From Pelobates cultripes (Eukaryota > Chordata > Amphibia > Anura > Pelobatidae): a stretch of 64,000 nucleotides of DNA. Below the pieces are notes generated by a model. It saw only the letters and a program-made list of their open reading frames with translations, ran no database searches and was not told the origin of the DNA. Of this stretch, positions 34,335 to 45,690 are shown in pieces (positions within the stretch are counted from its first letter, which is position 1; each line of letters begins with the position of its first letter). Location: positions 69,868,742 to 69,932,741 of the forward strand of contig OW240924.1 of NCBI GenBank assembly GCA_933207985.1. The letters run 5' to 3'. The position numbers were made by a program, and so were the translations under genes.

Positions 34335-36839
34335 TCTGTACTCTCTCTGTCAGAATGCATTCTGTTACAATATACTTTTATCTTTCACTCCGACTTTGCA
34401 TCTTGGAGAGCCTACTTCAAATTGTGACCTGGTTTAACTGCAAGCTCTTTGAAACAAGGGAAGCTTTGTACATTTCCCTAAAGTGTCTAAGAGCGCACAA
34501 TTTTTCAGTTCTAATTTAATCCTGAATCAGTAGGCAAAAACATGTAATTTCAGTTTTATTGAAGCATATAATAGCTGTAAATTGCCGAGTTTCTAAGTAG
34601 ACAGTGTGTCATTTTACAGCAGAAGGTTTTATCCCTCTTTTTATCCACATATTATCTACCAAACACTTTCCCACTCTGATTATCCCTTGAAAGGAGACAA
34701 ATAGGGTTTGTCCTTGTTGAATAGTAATCAAGTGCACAAGGTTAACTAATAAACAATTACCAGTACTTGTGCATTAAACCCCAACCACTCTTCTATTCTA
34801 TAGAATAGCACTACCTGTCATTATGATCTGGTTAGAACGGAGTGCAGTGGTGACATTTTGATACACAAGTACCCAATTACCTGGTTTTCTTGCCGCTTGC
34901 CTTTTGTACCTTAAAAGTTCTCCGGTTAGATTTGTACGTTTATTTACTAAGGTGTGAACTGAGAATGCCATATGAATTTTAACATTTCAGTCAAATGTTC
35001 CAGTCTTTTTCCAATCTGATATTGTTGCCTAAAATTTGAAATCCAGTTTGAGTTATGGCAATTCACACTGTAGTGAAAAGCCCGATTAGAGAGAAATCCC
35101 TCGTCTGATTTCTTGTTAAAATAAAGCTTCACTGTATTACACTGTTGTTGTACTGCTCTTCCCAGTTGTGAATGTACTATTCTCTCTATTTCTTTAGTGG
35201 TATCTCGAATTGGGTAATATATCCTTCAGGTTGAAGTCTGTGTTCCGATAATAAGTAGATCTGGTTATATTGGAGTATGATATATGCAAGTGCAACATAA
35301 GTTATTGCAGTTTATGCACACTTTTTTCACGTCTATCCCCTGAGTTTGAGAATTGAGAGCTAAAATGTACCCATCAAAAATTAGGATGCAATTTTCATAC
35401 TTTTTTCAGTTTCCCCATTTACATTGAATTGCTGTGTTTATGTACCCATTTGTGTAATAGATTTGCTGCACAACCATATAAAGATATGGCACATTCTACT
35501 ACGTATATTTATTTAAAGTATTTTGTTCCTATTTGTTTTTAAAATAGATCTAAAAAGGTCTGTTTCTCTATTTGGCCTGTTTATTACAAGTCCTGTTTTA
35601 ACCCATGTGACATTGCTTCCAGAAATGCTGTAGGCTTGTTAACGGGGTTTCCTGATTGATCCAAAATTCTATTTGCCCATAAAAATGTTGAGAGATTACT
35701 GCAATACCCTACATACACACTACTAGTTAACTAGTTAAAATTCCGTTTGGTAGACAGTAAATAATCAATTGAATAAGGCAAGGCAAAAACAGCAGGTCAG
35801 AGCACCAAAAGAGAGCATTTTGAACCATGATCTTGTGCTTTGAGTTTGAGCCGGGGAGCAGGGCTGTTGATTTCTGCAGCTGGGCTGATAATCTCCCAAC
35901 AGCTCTGAACTGGCAAACAACAGACACCTTTGTTTTATCTTAGCGATAACACCTGCTTTAGGCAATCATGTCTCTCTCTCCGGCCATCTCCCTAAATGAA
36001 TTTTGTCACAGCCTTTCACATTGTGTGGCGGTGATGAGCTAATGGAAGTGGATAGCACAATTTGTAGTGAGCGGCTTCTGATTTCCAGCTCACAGCTGAG
36101 AAACGCGTGCAGCCCAGCCCGGATAGAGAGCTCCTCATGATAATGCTGATTTTTTTTTTTTCCCCATTACCCATCATTAACATGGGAGATGTGCTCGTGT
36201 TTATCTATTTGTATTGGTGCGCGACTATTGAATTGTTTATGACAGGACTAATTGAGGTAATTGCAGAGCCCGAAATTACCTGTCAGCTGTTTATTTGCAC
36301 ACTTCCTTCTTTGCTGACAAAGGATGACAAGTGTGATACCCAATAGCATTGCACATGATGACTTATCCGCGTGGTAATAAGGACAATCGAGGCCTAGCGT
36401 AATTTGATACAGGTTGCAATCATATCCTGGAGCTATCTAAACGACTTAGCGTCTTCCGAGGAATAGAACAAGCAATATGTTTCACCCACTATGCGCAGGA
36501 CAGGAGGAAAAAAACTCCTTGTTTCTCCGTATTAGAACAATTAAAAAAGGACAGATAGTGGAGTGACTGAACAGGGCGGATTTATCAGACAGTATGAAGG
36601 TGATATATCCAGCTTTAAATAACCCTTCGCTTTCAGAGGTGCCTCCCTTCGCATGTTGCAGAGTCTAGTAATGCTAACAGGCCTCTATCAAATGTTCTCA
36701 CCTAAAAAAAAAAAAAAAAATATCCCTGTATCATCCCATGTAATTTCTACATTGTTTCCCAATATCATCTGCTGAATGCTACATGTTTTAATTGTTAACC
36801 ATTTGCTCTGCATGTCAGATCATATTGTATATATTATAG
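34335..36839. other. Non-coding stretch with one candidate enhancer-like block
   Basis: AT-rich, apart from the block at 36000-36440 described separately. Poly-A at 36703-36720. No genes or bounded repeats recognised. Confidence 0.4.
36000..36440. other. Candidate conserved non-coding element
   Basis: Non-repetitive, balanced composition with closely spaced motifs: GGACTAATTGAGGTAATTGC, ACCTGTCAGCTGTTTATTTG (an E-box plus forkhead-like core), GCACATGATGACTTATCC and GTAATTTGATACAGG. Of the stretches in the window this looks most like a developmental enhancer to me. No alignment was possible. Confidence 0.3.
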
Positions 36840-37290
36840 GACCACCAGAGTATTAGGAATACAAACATGTATTCCGGATGTTGTAATGCTCCCTTACCTA
36901 TAGGTTCCTGTTGTCTTCCCCTTGTTGCAAGGGTTTAAAAGGTGAGTTTTACTAACCTTTACTCCCTCACTGTGCTGGTCTTACTGCCGTCACTTTGCCT
37001 CCTTGGCTGAGATTATCACGATTGATGATCTTGGCCAGTGTAATGTTTTCCCATAGGGAAACAATGGGGGTGGAGGCTAGTACATGCTGCGTAAAATGCT
37101 GCGTCAATCAAATGGTATATATGAGACTATCTGGGTTATGAAGGCTGAAACAAATCTAGTGGCTTTCAAGAAGACTGTGAATAGAGGTGGATTTAAACCT
37201 CCAATGTAAACATTGAGCTCTCTACAAATTACAGTGTTTTATACTTCATGGTTAAATGGACAGAAGCACTGCACATAGACCACTTTATAG
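36840..37290. mobile_element. Diverged TTAA-MITE-like remnant
   Basis: Opens TATAGGACCACCAGAGTATT and contains 'GAGATTATCACGATTGATGA' and 'GTGGCTTTCAAGAAGACTGT', which echo the interiors at 18600-19100 and 59300-59600. It closes near 'ACATAGACCACTTTATAGAG'. The termini are eroded, so borders are approximate. Confidence 0.4.
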
Positions 37291-39316
37291 AGAAGAAGGG
37301 GGTCTGGCTGACTTTAGCGTGTGCGTGTGTGTATGTGTTTGTATGTTTTTCATTCCATCGCCCTCTCTGATATTTTCACTCTTTCTGTTGCTGCCTGGAG
37401 AAGTATATGGGTGGAAGTCATCAGGAGACATTGAAGCATGAAATGACTTCCCCTTCTACATGGAACTGCAATATAACCTGTCCTACCGAGGTCTACATCC
37501 AGGAGGTTTTATTAGCAAGATTTATTCCCTCAGTCCCATCAAAACAAAACAGATGTAAGAGGTGGGGAGAGGTGCATCCCATGCACAGCCCCAACAGAGG
37601 AGAAACCTGTGCTCCCGGTGAATCTGCTGTGCACACAGATCTGTGATGATATAACCCATCTCACATATGATCCTGATGTGTCCTTGTGCCAGATTATGGC
37701 TGGATGTTATGATAGTTGTAGTACAGGATCAGGTGTTTGGTCACTGTACAATTACACTACTCATAGCAACTTTTCAGAATCACATTTACCTTGTGAAATC
37801 CAGTTTAATCAGCTCTGCTGATCTTTCAGCAATAAGACATTGAGCCAGAAAGGATTCACTGTTTTGTTCCTATAGTTATCAACGTCATTTAAATAGCGAC
37901 AACCTATTCCTCGCTGCTTTACTGTTCAATACCAAATAAATGACAAACAGCTCAAACAAGCTTACAGAGTTGAAATAAAAAATAGCATTTTCATCTTCTA
38001 ATGCGACAGTATGTTGCTTTTTTCTGTCTAAGAGCTGGATCGGGAGGTTTTTGTTTTTTAAAATTGAATAATTATGCTTTCTTATTGATAAAGATGACAA
38101 ACTTTTATTGTCCCGTTAGAAGAAGCTTCCTCAAACAATAAATAGATGCACAAAGTATGTTTTAAATGATGTACTTTAGTGGAAGACAAATTGGCTAAAT
38201 AGAAAATTTGGACTAGTTTAAATCTAAATTTGCAAACTTTTAGCAAACATTGCTTAGGTATAAATATGAGGTTCACTGATTAGGACAAAATGGAAACCTA
38301 ATCTGTTTTTTTTTTTTTAAATTGTCATATTATTTTGGAGATAAGTGCGCAGTATAGAGTTCTGAAGCTTTGTAATTTACTGAGCTCCAAGCCCCAAAGA
38401 CACTGGTAATTGCCTAGACCATGCTGCAAAGTGTGTCTTAAAGCAGCACTGTTATCATCTGGGGACTTTGACAAATTCCCAAAGGCTCCCGACTGTGACA
38501 TCGCCCGCTGGGGGGTCCAGTGGCCCGTTGGAGAGAAGGCACTGGCAGATAATGGTAGATTTACTTACCTGAACCTGTCCCTTGCAGGCATTGCCATCGT
38601 CCTTGGTCTGCTCTTCTTCAACTCCAAGAGCCAATGTCACTGCTGTACTCAAATGCATGCGCAAGAGTTTAGCATTGGGGTCTATGGAGGATCCTTTGAA
38701 ACCGCAGCTATATTTCTAATGCAAAGCTGTATTCTCGCAGTATAACTACTGAGAGACCTATCTACTTTTGTGGCGGTATATAAGAGAACCATTTCAGCAA
38801 CTAAACACATGTTCACCTGTGAGTTATTTCAGTCTGCTGCTTTTAGTCAGGTAGTATCTTTCATGTCTCGTTTAATATATTTTTAGATTTTGTTGATTAA
38901 TAAAAGTGTTTGTAGTAACTGAACTGCATGTCCCCTAATCTCTTGCTGTGCAATGGCTTATGCCATGTGTACAGCATTGAAAACCATGAAGGACGTAGAA
39001 TTAGAGAAGACCTCCGCACATTATGCAGCAATTGAGGGACATTCAAAGGTGTGAATCTTTATTAATTTATTTTCCATGGTTAATTTATTATTTCCATTAA
39101 AGAAACAAATAGTAAGTCACCTGTAACCAAATGTGCCCCAGCTGTCCATATTAATATGTAGATTAGTCATGTCATATCACATATATACTTAAGACCAGAG
39201 TGGCAATTTTATTACCCCCTTATTATTATTATTATTATTATAATTAATGTTTTTCATGCTTGTTTGGGCTTTCGTCTGTTTTTTAATGGATTGCAGTATT
39301 TGTATTTCTACTTGGG
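37291..39316. other. Non-coding stretch with a possible MITE fragment
   Basis: A segment from 38438 (TTAAAGCAGCACTGTTATCA) to about 38740 has the look of another TTAA MITE family's left part, but no right end is found. The frame at 38410-38745 falls in that repeat and is not considered a gene. (ATT)n at 39222-39242. Confidence 0.4.
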
Positions 39317-39668
39317 TTAATGGGATGCTATAGTGCCAGGAAAACAAATCCGTTAAAACCCCTTCAGCTACTTACTTGAATCCAGTACCGATGTCCCTCG
39401 GCACTGGGTCAGGCTCTGCCCACGCTCCTCCCCCACCAAAGCCAGCCGGCTGGGGAGACCTAATGTGCATGCGCGGCAATGGCCTCCACAAGCATTATTC
39501 AGTGCTTACCTATGGGGAAAATCTGACGCTGGCTGTCTGTATGGACTCTGGAAGCCCTCTAGTGACTGACTGTAAGATAGCCACAGAAAGCAGACTTAGA
39601 GCAAAAGGGTCACAGCACCCAGACTACTATTAGCTGAAGTGGTCTAGGTGCCTACAGTGTCCCTTTAA
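39317..39668. mobile_element. TTAA MITE (352 bp)
   Basis: TTAATGGGATGCTATAGTGC at the left and CCTACAGTGTCCCTTTAA at the right, with TTAA at both ends. The interior carries the 'GCGCATG'-type GC-rich core also seen in the element at 15080. No coding capacity. Confidence 0.7.
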
Positions 39669-40166
39669 TATTTCTATTTTGTGAATATTGTTATTTGATA
39701 TAATATTTAATTTTATTTATGTACAGCAGGGTTTACTGTTGTGTACATCTGCTATTGCACGCAGTGCTTTTGTGTATCCCACTTGTCATCATTTGTCGGC
39801 AAAGTAGGTAAATGATAATGGTTGGTGGTGTGATGTTAGGGGGCATTCTAATAATTTATTCATTCTATCCCGAATCTACTGAAACTAGCCTTTTTATTTT
39901 AAACCATTTTCTGTGCTGCACACTGTTTACATGCAGTGCAGTCTTGGTATAATAAAGCCAATGTTTTGCTTTGGTTTGTTTTATATTCTCCATTTAAGCT
40001 GAAGCATTTAAAAAAGATACTACAGTTTCAGAAACAAATTTAAAATGCACTCAAGTTTTTTAAATAACAGTTATTTGTTAGTAAGGTGAATTGAAAGTAT
40101 GTGTGTTGGCGTTTCCTCTTTAAATTATATTGATATTTTTCTTGGTGAAAAAAAAGGATGATTATA
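39669..40166. other. Non-coding stretch
   Basis: AT-rich; nothing recognised. Confidence 0.4.
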
Positions 40167-40167
40167 C

Positions 40168-40205
<38 letters not shown>

Positions 40206-40312
40206 ATTATTAGCATTAATATAGTGCCAACATATTCTGTAGTGCTTTACAGCTTTAGAAAAGGGATATTCACAAGTGAACAAGGCCCTGCTAAAATGAG
40301 CTTACAATCTAT
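40167..40312 (-). repeat. L2/CR1-like retroposon 3' end with (ATT)n
   Basis: Minus-strand copy of the repeat at 9841-9996. From the right it reads AGATTGTAAGCTCATTTTAG, then AAAGCACTACAGAAT, ending in an (AAT)n tail that appears here as the (ATT)n microsatellite at 40167-40211. Confidence 0.6.
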
Positions 40313-40343
40313 GAGGATGTGGGGTAGGTGGATATATATTGAT

Positions 40344-40662
40344 TAGTGATGTCCCGAACGGTTCGCCGCAGACTCATCATTTAGTAAACTTTGACCCTGT
40401 ACCTCACAGTCAGCAGACACATTCCAGCCAATCAGCAGCAGACCCTCCCTCCCAGACCCTCCCACCTCCTGGACAGCTCACTAAGAATGCAGCTTCACAA
40501 TGAATGTAAAATGGATGCTGTCCAGGAGGTGGGAAGGTTTGGGAGGGAGGGTCTGCTGCTGATTGGCTGGAATGTGTCTGCTGACTGTGAGGTACAGGGT
40601 CAAAGTTTACTCAATGATGAGTCCGTGGCGAACCGTTGGGCGAACCGTTCGGGACATCACTG
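40344..40662. mobile_element. hAT-like MITE with ~140-bp inverted arms (319 bp)
   Basis: Ends TAGTGATGTCCCGAACGG and CCGTTCGGGACATCACTG, flanked by a perfect 8-bp duplication ATATTGAT (40336-40343 and 40663-40670). The two halves are complementary for roughly 140 bp each, including 'CAGCCAATCAGCAGCAGACC' and its complement, around a short centre near 40490. A transcript would fold into a long hairpin. Confidence 0.85.
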
Positions 40663-40670
40663 ATATTGAT

Positions 40671-41295
40671 AATTGACTTACCAGTGTGTCTTTTTATTTA
40701 AACCCATTATCGTCATTCCAGCTAAAACTGTACATATTCCATAACCCCCTGCCTAGTTTGGACTTATGAGATATGTAGTTTATCCTGGGCAATATTGTCA
40801 TTCATTAAAAGGCATACATTTAAAAGATGCTCGAGGTCAGTGCAGCTGGGACCAGCTGGTATCAGGATATATAGCCTACACGAGAAGCTGAAAACAGTTG
40901 ACAATAGCCTAACAAAAAAATTACAGTTTTATTCCAGGCTATATAAAAACTGCTTATGCGAAAAAGTGGTGAGTTCCCCAATAAAGTGTCGCACAATCAC
41001 ACTTTGTATGTGTCACACTGTAATGTATAAACAAAAAAAGAGATGAATACCGCACACTTATTACAATCCTGGTGCAACCAGACCTGGGGTTGGCTACCAC
41101 TCGTGTGATAGTTGAACAAAAATTGTAGTCCAGGCACTCAAAGATAAATTCAGCAGGTTTATTGGAACAAAGTAGTAAGTAGATGTCCTGGACCCCCTTG
41201 CTTGCACATCTGTAGACCTTGTTGTAGCCTCTTTTTCTCCTTCTCTTGATTACACAGAAACGCTTATAAGTAATGTATGGACCTAAAGCAAATAG
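40671..41295. other. Non-coding stretch, possible repeat scrap
   Basis: The segment 41050-41190 ('CAGACCTGGGGTTGGCTACC', 'CAGCAGGTTTATTGGAACAA') has the feel of a dispersed repeat, but no ends are visible. No gene. Confidence 0.35.
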
Positions 41296-41306
41296 CTCAC
41301 CTATTT
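41296..41306. repeat. L1 target-site duplication, left copy
   Basis: CTCACCTATTT at 41296-41306 recurs exactly at 50822-50832, on the far side of the LINE. It adjoins the A-rich 3' tail (T-rich on the plus strand). Confidence 0.7.
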
Positions 41307-41659
41307 TTTATTTTTTTATTTAATTCCAATTTTATTGGTATATCAGATATTCAATGTGGGTACAGAAAGATAAAAAAGGGAGGTTAGTCATGGGGTAGAT
41401 ATCACAGTTTACACATATTATAAGGTGGTACATTATTTGTGTCGATACATCAGAACATAGTACATTATGGCAGGAAAATTATACAAGGTCTATAACATGG
41501 ATATATTCCAGTTTGCAGTGTTTCATGAGGATATGTCTGTTCTGCAATATATATTTCCAGTGCATGTGTCTCAGTGAAATCTATGACTCTGGATTAATAA
41601 AATTGGAGTCGGGAGTGGTCGGTGGGGCGTGGGGGTGTATATGGGGTGGGTATGGTACA

Positions 41660-43757
41660 GTGTGTACTCTACGTTTACTCTTCGGTTGGTTGTGGTTGCT
41701 TCTGTTCCTGTGCCCAGTACTGTAACCAGGGTTCCCAAATGCTTAAGTATTTATTGTGGACCAATGAAGGTTCTCCATTTCTTTCATTCGTTCTACTCCC
41801 TCTATCCATTGGATCACTGTGGAGGTTGTGTTTTTTTTTCCAGTATACTGGTATGAGGTTATTTGCCTCTCCCAACAGAAGCCATTACAAGTGTTGTTGT
41901 TTCTGTTTCTGGAATTACTGGGGCCACCCCAACAAAACCTGGGAGGGGGATAAGAAGTGCGTGAGTCCTAGAATGAGGTCTATCTTGGCAATCACCTCTG
42001 TCCAGTACTGTTTCATTTGCGGCTAGGATGGGTTTAGTGAAGATGTATGCCCATTCTTGGGTTGACATTTGGATGCGCAGCTCCTTCATCCTTTTCCGTT
42101 GATAGGGAAGTGTCTCCTGGTCATTGTGGGATGATTGGAGAATTTTGTATATTTGAGAAAGTGTACGTCAGTGTGTACTTGTACTAATGCATAGTTTTTC
42201 GAAGGGGGTCAGCTCTCTAGGGGTCCATTGTGGTATTATGAGTCAGGGAGTGTCCCGGTTGCGAGCACCTCAGTGCCTCAGTCAGCGAATGGTGTCCCCT
42301 GGAGCCCTGTAAATTTTTTACTTTGGGGGGGCGTGTCTGTCGTCAGAACATCACATAGTTGTGGGTCTGCTTTCCCCAATAGTTTTGAGAGGATTAGTGC
42401 ACCTCTGCCACCCATGATATCGGGGTTATGTGCCAATGGGTATAACAGAGATATGCCTGGAGATAAGTCCCATGGAGTTTTATGTGACCTCCATTTCTTC
42501 AGGATATGGTGGATAAAGGGGTGTGTAGTGTTTGATATCTGTTGTAGGTGTCAGGTTTGCCAGGGGAGTGTGGTGAGTGGTACAGAGGAGAAGCTTTGTT
42601 TTAGTTCATACCACGCTTTTTTATGGTTTGTGTCTGTCCATTCCCTCACTCTGGTAAGTAGGAATGCTATATAAAACTTGTATATGAGGGGTAGGCCCAA
42701 GCCTCCTCCTCTCTTGTTTCGGGTAAGGACTCGTGATTTTTTATGCCTCCAAATAAACCCTCTATTGGGAGGGTTTGGAACATGAAAGGATTTTTGGCAA
42801 TATCATCATCTTAAGGATGTTGACCCTTCCAAAGAGTGAGAAGTGGGGTTTGTTCCATTGTTTTAGTTTGGAGGCAATGTCAGTTAATAGAGGGAGGTAG
42901 TTCCTTCTATAGAGGCCTTTGATTGTGGGCGTTAATTTGACGCCTAGATATGTGAGGCTTGAGTCTGTCCATTTAAAGCTGTAGGTGTCACGGAGCTCAG
43001 TATTTTGTGTTGTACTTAAGTCCACTCCCATTATTTCGTATTTGTCAGTGTTAATTTTAAAATTCGAGCATGCGCTAAATTGGTCTATTTCTTTTTTGAC
43101 ATGTATGAGGGATTGCTCTGGGTTTGTGAGGGTGAGAAGTACATCATCTGCGAAGGCAGATACCTTGATCTCCTTCCCTCCTGCGCTAAAGCCCTTTATG
43201 TTAGTGTTGGTCCTGACAGCAGTTAGGAAGGGTTCCATGGCCATAACAAAAAGGAGGGGTGACAAAGGGCACCCCTGCCTTGTGCCATTGCTTATGGTAA
43301 ACGGGGGTGAGTCTTGTCCATTAACACTAACTGTGGCTGATGGCCCTTTATATAGAGGTTTTTACCCATTGTCTGTAGTTGGGACCCATTCCCAACTTTT
43401 CGAGAGTGTCAAAGAGGAAGTTCCAGTCCATTCGATATGTCCGATGGATGCATCTTTCTGTAATTGGAGGTGTCTATGTCCCAGGAAAAACATATCTAAC
43501 CTGGAGTAGCTATGTGCCACCTGTGAGTAGTAGCTATAATCCCTCTGCTGTGGGTGTGATATTCTCCAGCAGTCCACTAATTGGTTGGTGTGTACTGCTC
43601 TCTGGAAGAGAGTCCGCTGGTATTTTTGGGTGTCTTTACCGATCGCTGAGCTGTCTGGGGAGACCGTTTTCTAATGCAAGAATTAATTAAAGATCCCTGC
43701 TTAGTGTTGGGGGCATATACAGTCGTTAATATGATCAGTGTGTTGTTTAGTTGACCC
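41660..43757 (-). pseudogene. L1 ORF2, downstream part (EN C-term, RT, C-term)
   Basis: Resumes the endonuclease after the Gypsy insertion with NNTLIILTTVYAPN and reaches the SYSRLDMFF motif near 43500. It then jumps to the RT fingers/palm (WNFLFDTLEK near 43430), followed by NGTRQGCPLSPLLF (43300-43250) and the catalytic FADDVLL box (near 43150). Past about 42770 the frame is broken many times. A C-terminal stretch KYLSIWEPWLQYW is near 41715-41750. The region between the EN C-terminus and RT domain 2, about 200-400 residues in related elements, is absent. Frameshift at about 43350 and numerous stops: clearly a pseudogene. Confidence 0.8.
43716..43757. repeat. 42-bp flanking duplication, left copy
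   Basis: L1 ORF2 sequence from TATACAGTCGTTAATATG to GTTTAGTTGACCC, identical but for one base (T/C) to 48799-48840. The two copies bracket the Gypsy element exactly. See the findings. Confidence 0.9.
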
Positions 43758-44024
43758 AAATCAGCCAATAATTCCTGTATAACGAAGTACTCACTGTATT
43801 GATGCATATATGACAGGATCTTCATATTGCAGCCTATTACACAGGGTTTCTGCAGCCGTCATTTCAAATCCCTGGAACATTCCACCAACTGCCAACAGGA
43901 AGTAAAGAACCAAAAGAAAGGAAGTGCGTCATTCACAGCCAACAACAGCCCAACTGCCCAATGCCCATACATCACAATACATACACTCATGCACACATAC
44001 CAGCCCAACCGCCCATACATCACA
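43758..44024 (-). repeat. 3' LTR, outer end truncated (267 bp)
   Basis: Matches 48531-48798 but begins at AAATCAGCC. The terminal ~15 bp present in the other LTR (TGTGATGTTTTGTAC) are missing and replaced directly by L1 sequence. The inner end ACATCACA at 44017-44024 is intact and abuts the polypurine tract. Indels relative to the 5' LTR occur near 43853 and 43990. Confidence 0.9.
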
Positions 44025-44039
44025 TCTCCTTCTTTTCTC
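44025..44039 (-). promoter_or_regulatory. Polypurine tract
   Basis: Minus-strand GAGAAAAGAAGGAGA lies immediately upstream of the LTR start TGTGATG. This is the expected primer position for plus-strand DNA synthesis and fixes the LTR boundary. Confidence 0.85.
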
Positions 44040-44149
44040 AACAAAAGAAAGAAAACAAAACAAAATAATAAAAAGTCAACAATAATAAAAGAACAATTTA
44101 AAAATGTGTCCTTAATCTGCATCATTCTGTCCACATCTTCAAGATCTAC

Positions 44150-45634
44150 AATCTTTTTTTCAGGACAGCTTATTGTACTCCTACTAGGATACCATTTCCA
44201 CCTTCTCACTGTGGAGTTTCTCCAACTATAGTCCCTTAATGGATCTTCTGGTTGCCAGCGGTTTGTGGCCCTTCTTTCTCTTGTTGAATGGACAGTATTT
44301 TCATGACCACAGCCTTCATGGTTACTTGAACTGTGGCTTGGCAGTTCTTGTTCCTGAGTTTCATGGGGTATTTCCTCCAAATCATCCCCTATTACATCAT
44401 GAGCCTCTGTACCAGGTGTATTGCAGACTTCAGAAATGTCATCATGCCAAACTCCATGCCAGATATCAGTGTCTGGTTGCATGGGTGGCCCTACCCACTT
44501 TGATAGGTTGTCTGTTATACGTGGTCGAAGTTGATTTGTCAGAGGTTAAAACTTTATATTGCGCCGGCCCCAGAACTTCCTTTATCACTGCTTCTTTCCA
44601 ACGATTCTCCTGATGATATACACGCATCCAAACAGAATCTCCTGTCTGGTAACAACGGCCTGCTTTTCCGACTTGCATCTTTGATTGTTGCTGGATGACC
44701 CTTTGTTGAATCTCTGGTTTTAGCAGATCCAACTTTGTCCTGAGTTCACGGCCTAACATAAGGCATGCTGGAGGTTGTCCAGTGGTTGGATGAGGTGTAT
44801 TTCGATACTGTAGAAGGAACTCAGACAAATGATGTTCAGGTCTCTTTCCTTCTGCTTTCAGACTTCTCAGAAAACCCTTTAACGTTTGAACAAATCGTTC
44901 TGCTTGACCATTAGTAGCAGGATAATGCTGTACGATGATGCCGAATATCGTTTTCCTTGAGAAAAGCCTGAAATTGTCCAGAAACAAACTGCGGTCCATT
45001 ATCTGAAACAAGCACTCTGGGCAAGCCAAATGTTGCAAATAGTTTCTGTAATGCTCTAACAGTAGCTTCTGCAGTGGTCTGCGACATGAATAGAACTTCT
45101 GGCCATTTAGAATGTGCATCTACCACAATCAGATACATTTTATTTTCCACTGGTCCAGCAAAGTCTATGTGAATTCTCTGCCATGGTGATAAGAGGCCAG
45201 GTCCAAGGTTGTACGGCACCATGTGGCAAGTCATGCTGTGCTTGTGCACAACCAGTGCAACCTGAAACATAACGGGCAATATCCTCATCAATGGTTGTCC
45301 ACCATACATGACCTCTTGCCTTCTGCTTCATGCGGACTATGCCAGGATGACCTGCATGTAAAATTTCAAGAATCTGTTGTTGTAACACAAAAGGAATAAC
45401 CACCCTTTCTCACCAGACTAAGCAGTCATCTCGAATTGATAACTCCTGAGTTCTTGTTTGGAATGACTTGAGATGTATTGGAGTTTTTAGTGGCCAACCC
45501 TTGCGTACAAAAACAAGTATTTCCCTCAGCAAAGAGTCCTTGGCTGTCTCCTGTGCAATTTCTCTGGCTGTTATCACCTCACTGAAATATATTGTAGATC
45601 TTTCTGTGGTAGTTAATTGTGAATCCATTTTCAA
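44150..45634 (-). pseudogene. Gypsy pol: integrase region
   Basis: Contains the N-terminal HHCC zinc motif (HAGHPGIVRMK...CTGC at about 45360-45260). The DDE core follows, with the first Asp in IHIDFAG (near 45170), the second in VSDNGPQF (near 45000) and the Glu in NGQAERFVQTLKG (near 44900). The GRELRTKLDLL and GDSVWMRVYH stretches typical of Ty3/Gypsy integrase C-termini come next, and the tail has STRERR (near 44265). Frame changes near 45240 and 44930 and a stop near 45410 break it. The C-terminal limit is approximate; no chromodomain is seen. Confidence 0.85.
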
Positions 45635-45690
45635 TGGAAGTCTAGAGAATGCATCTGCATTAGAATGCAGAGGGTTTGGACGATATTTTG

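Noticed and set aside
38410..38745. 111-residue plus-strand open frame with a hydrophobic segment
   Set aside because: It overlaps what looks like the left part of a TTAA MITE (TTAAAGCAGCACTG), with no family motif.
41622..42674. Plus-strand open frames of 134 and 148 residues
   Set aside because: They are antisense to the decayed 3' part of L1 ORF2.
42985..43509. 174-residue plus-strand open frame
   Set aside because: Antisense to the L1 reverse transcriptase palm, which is clearly recognisable on the minus strand.
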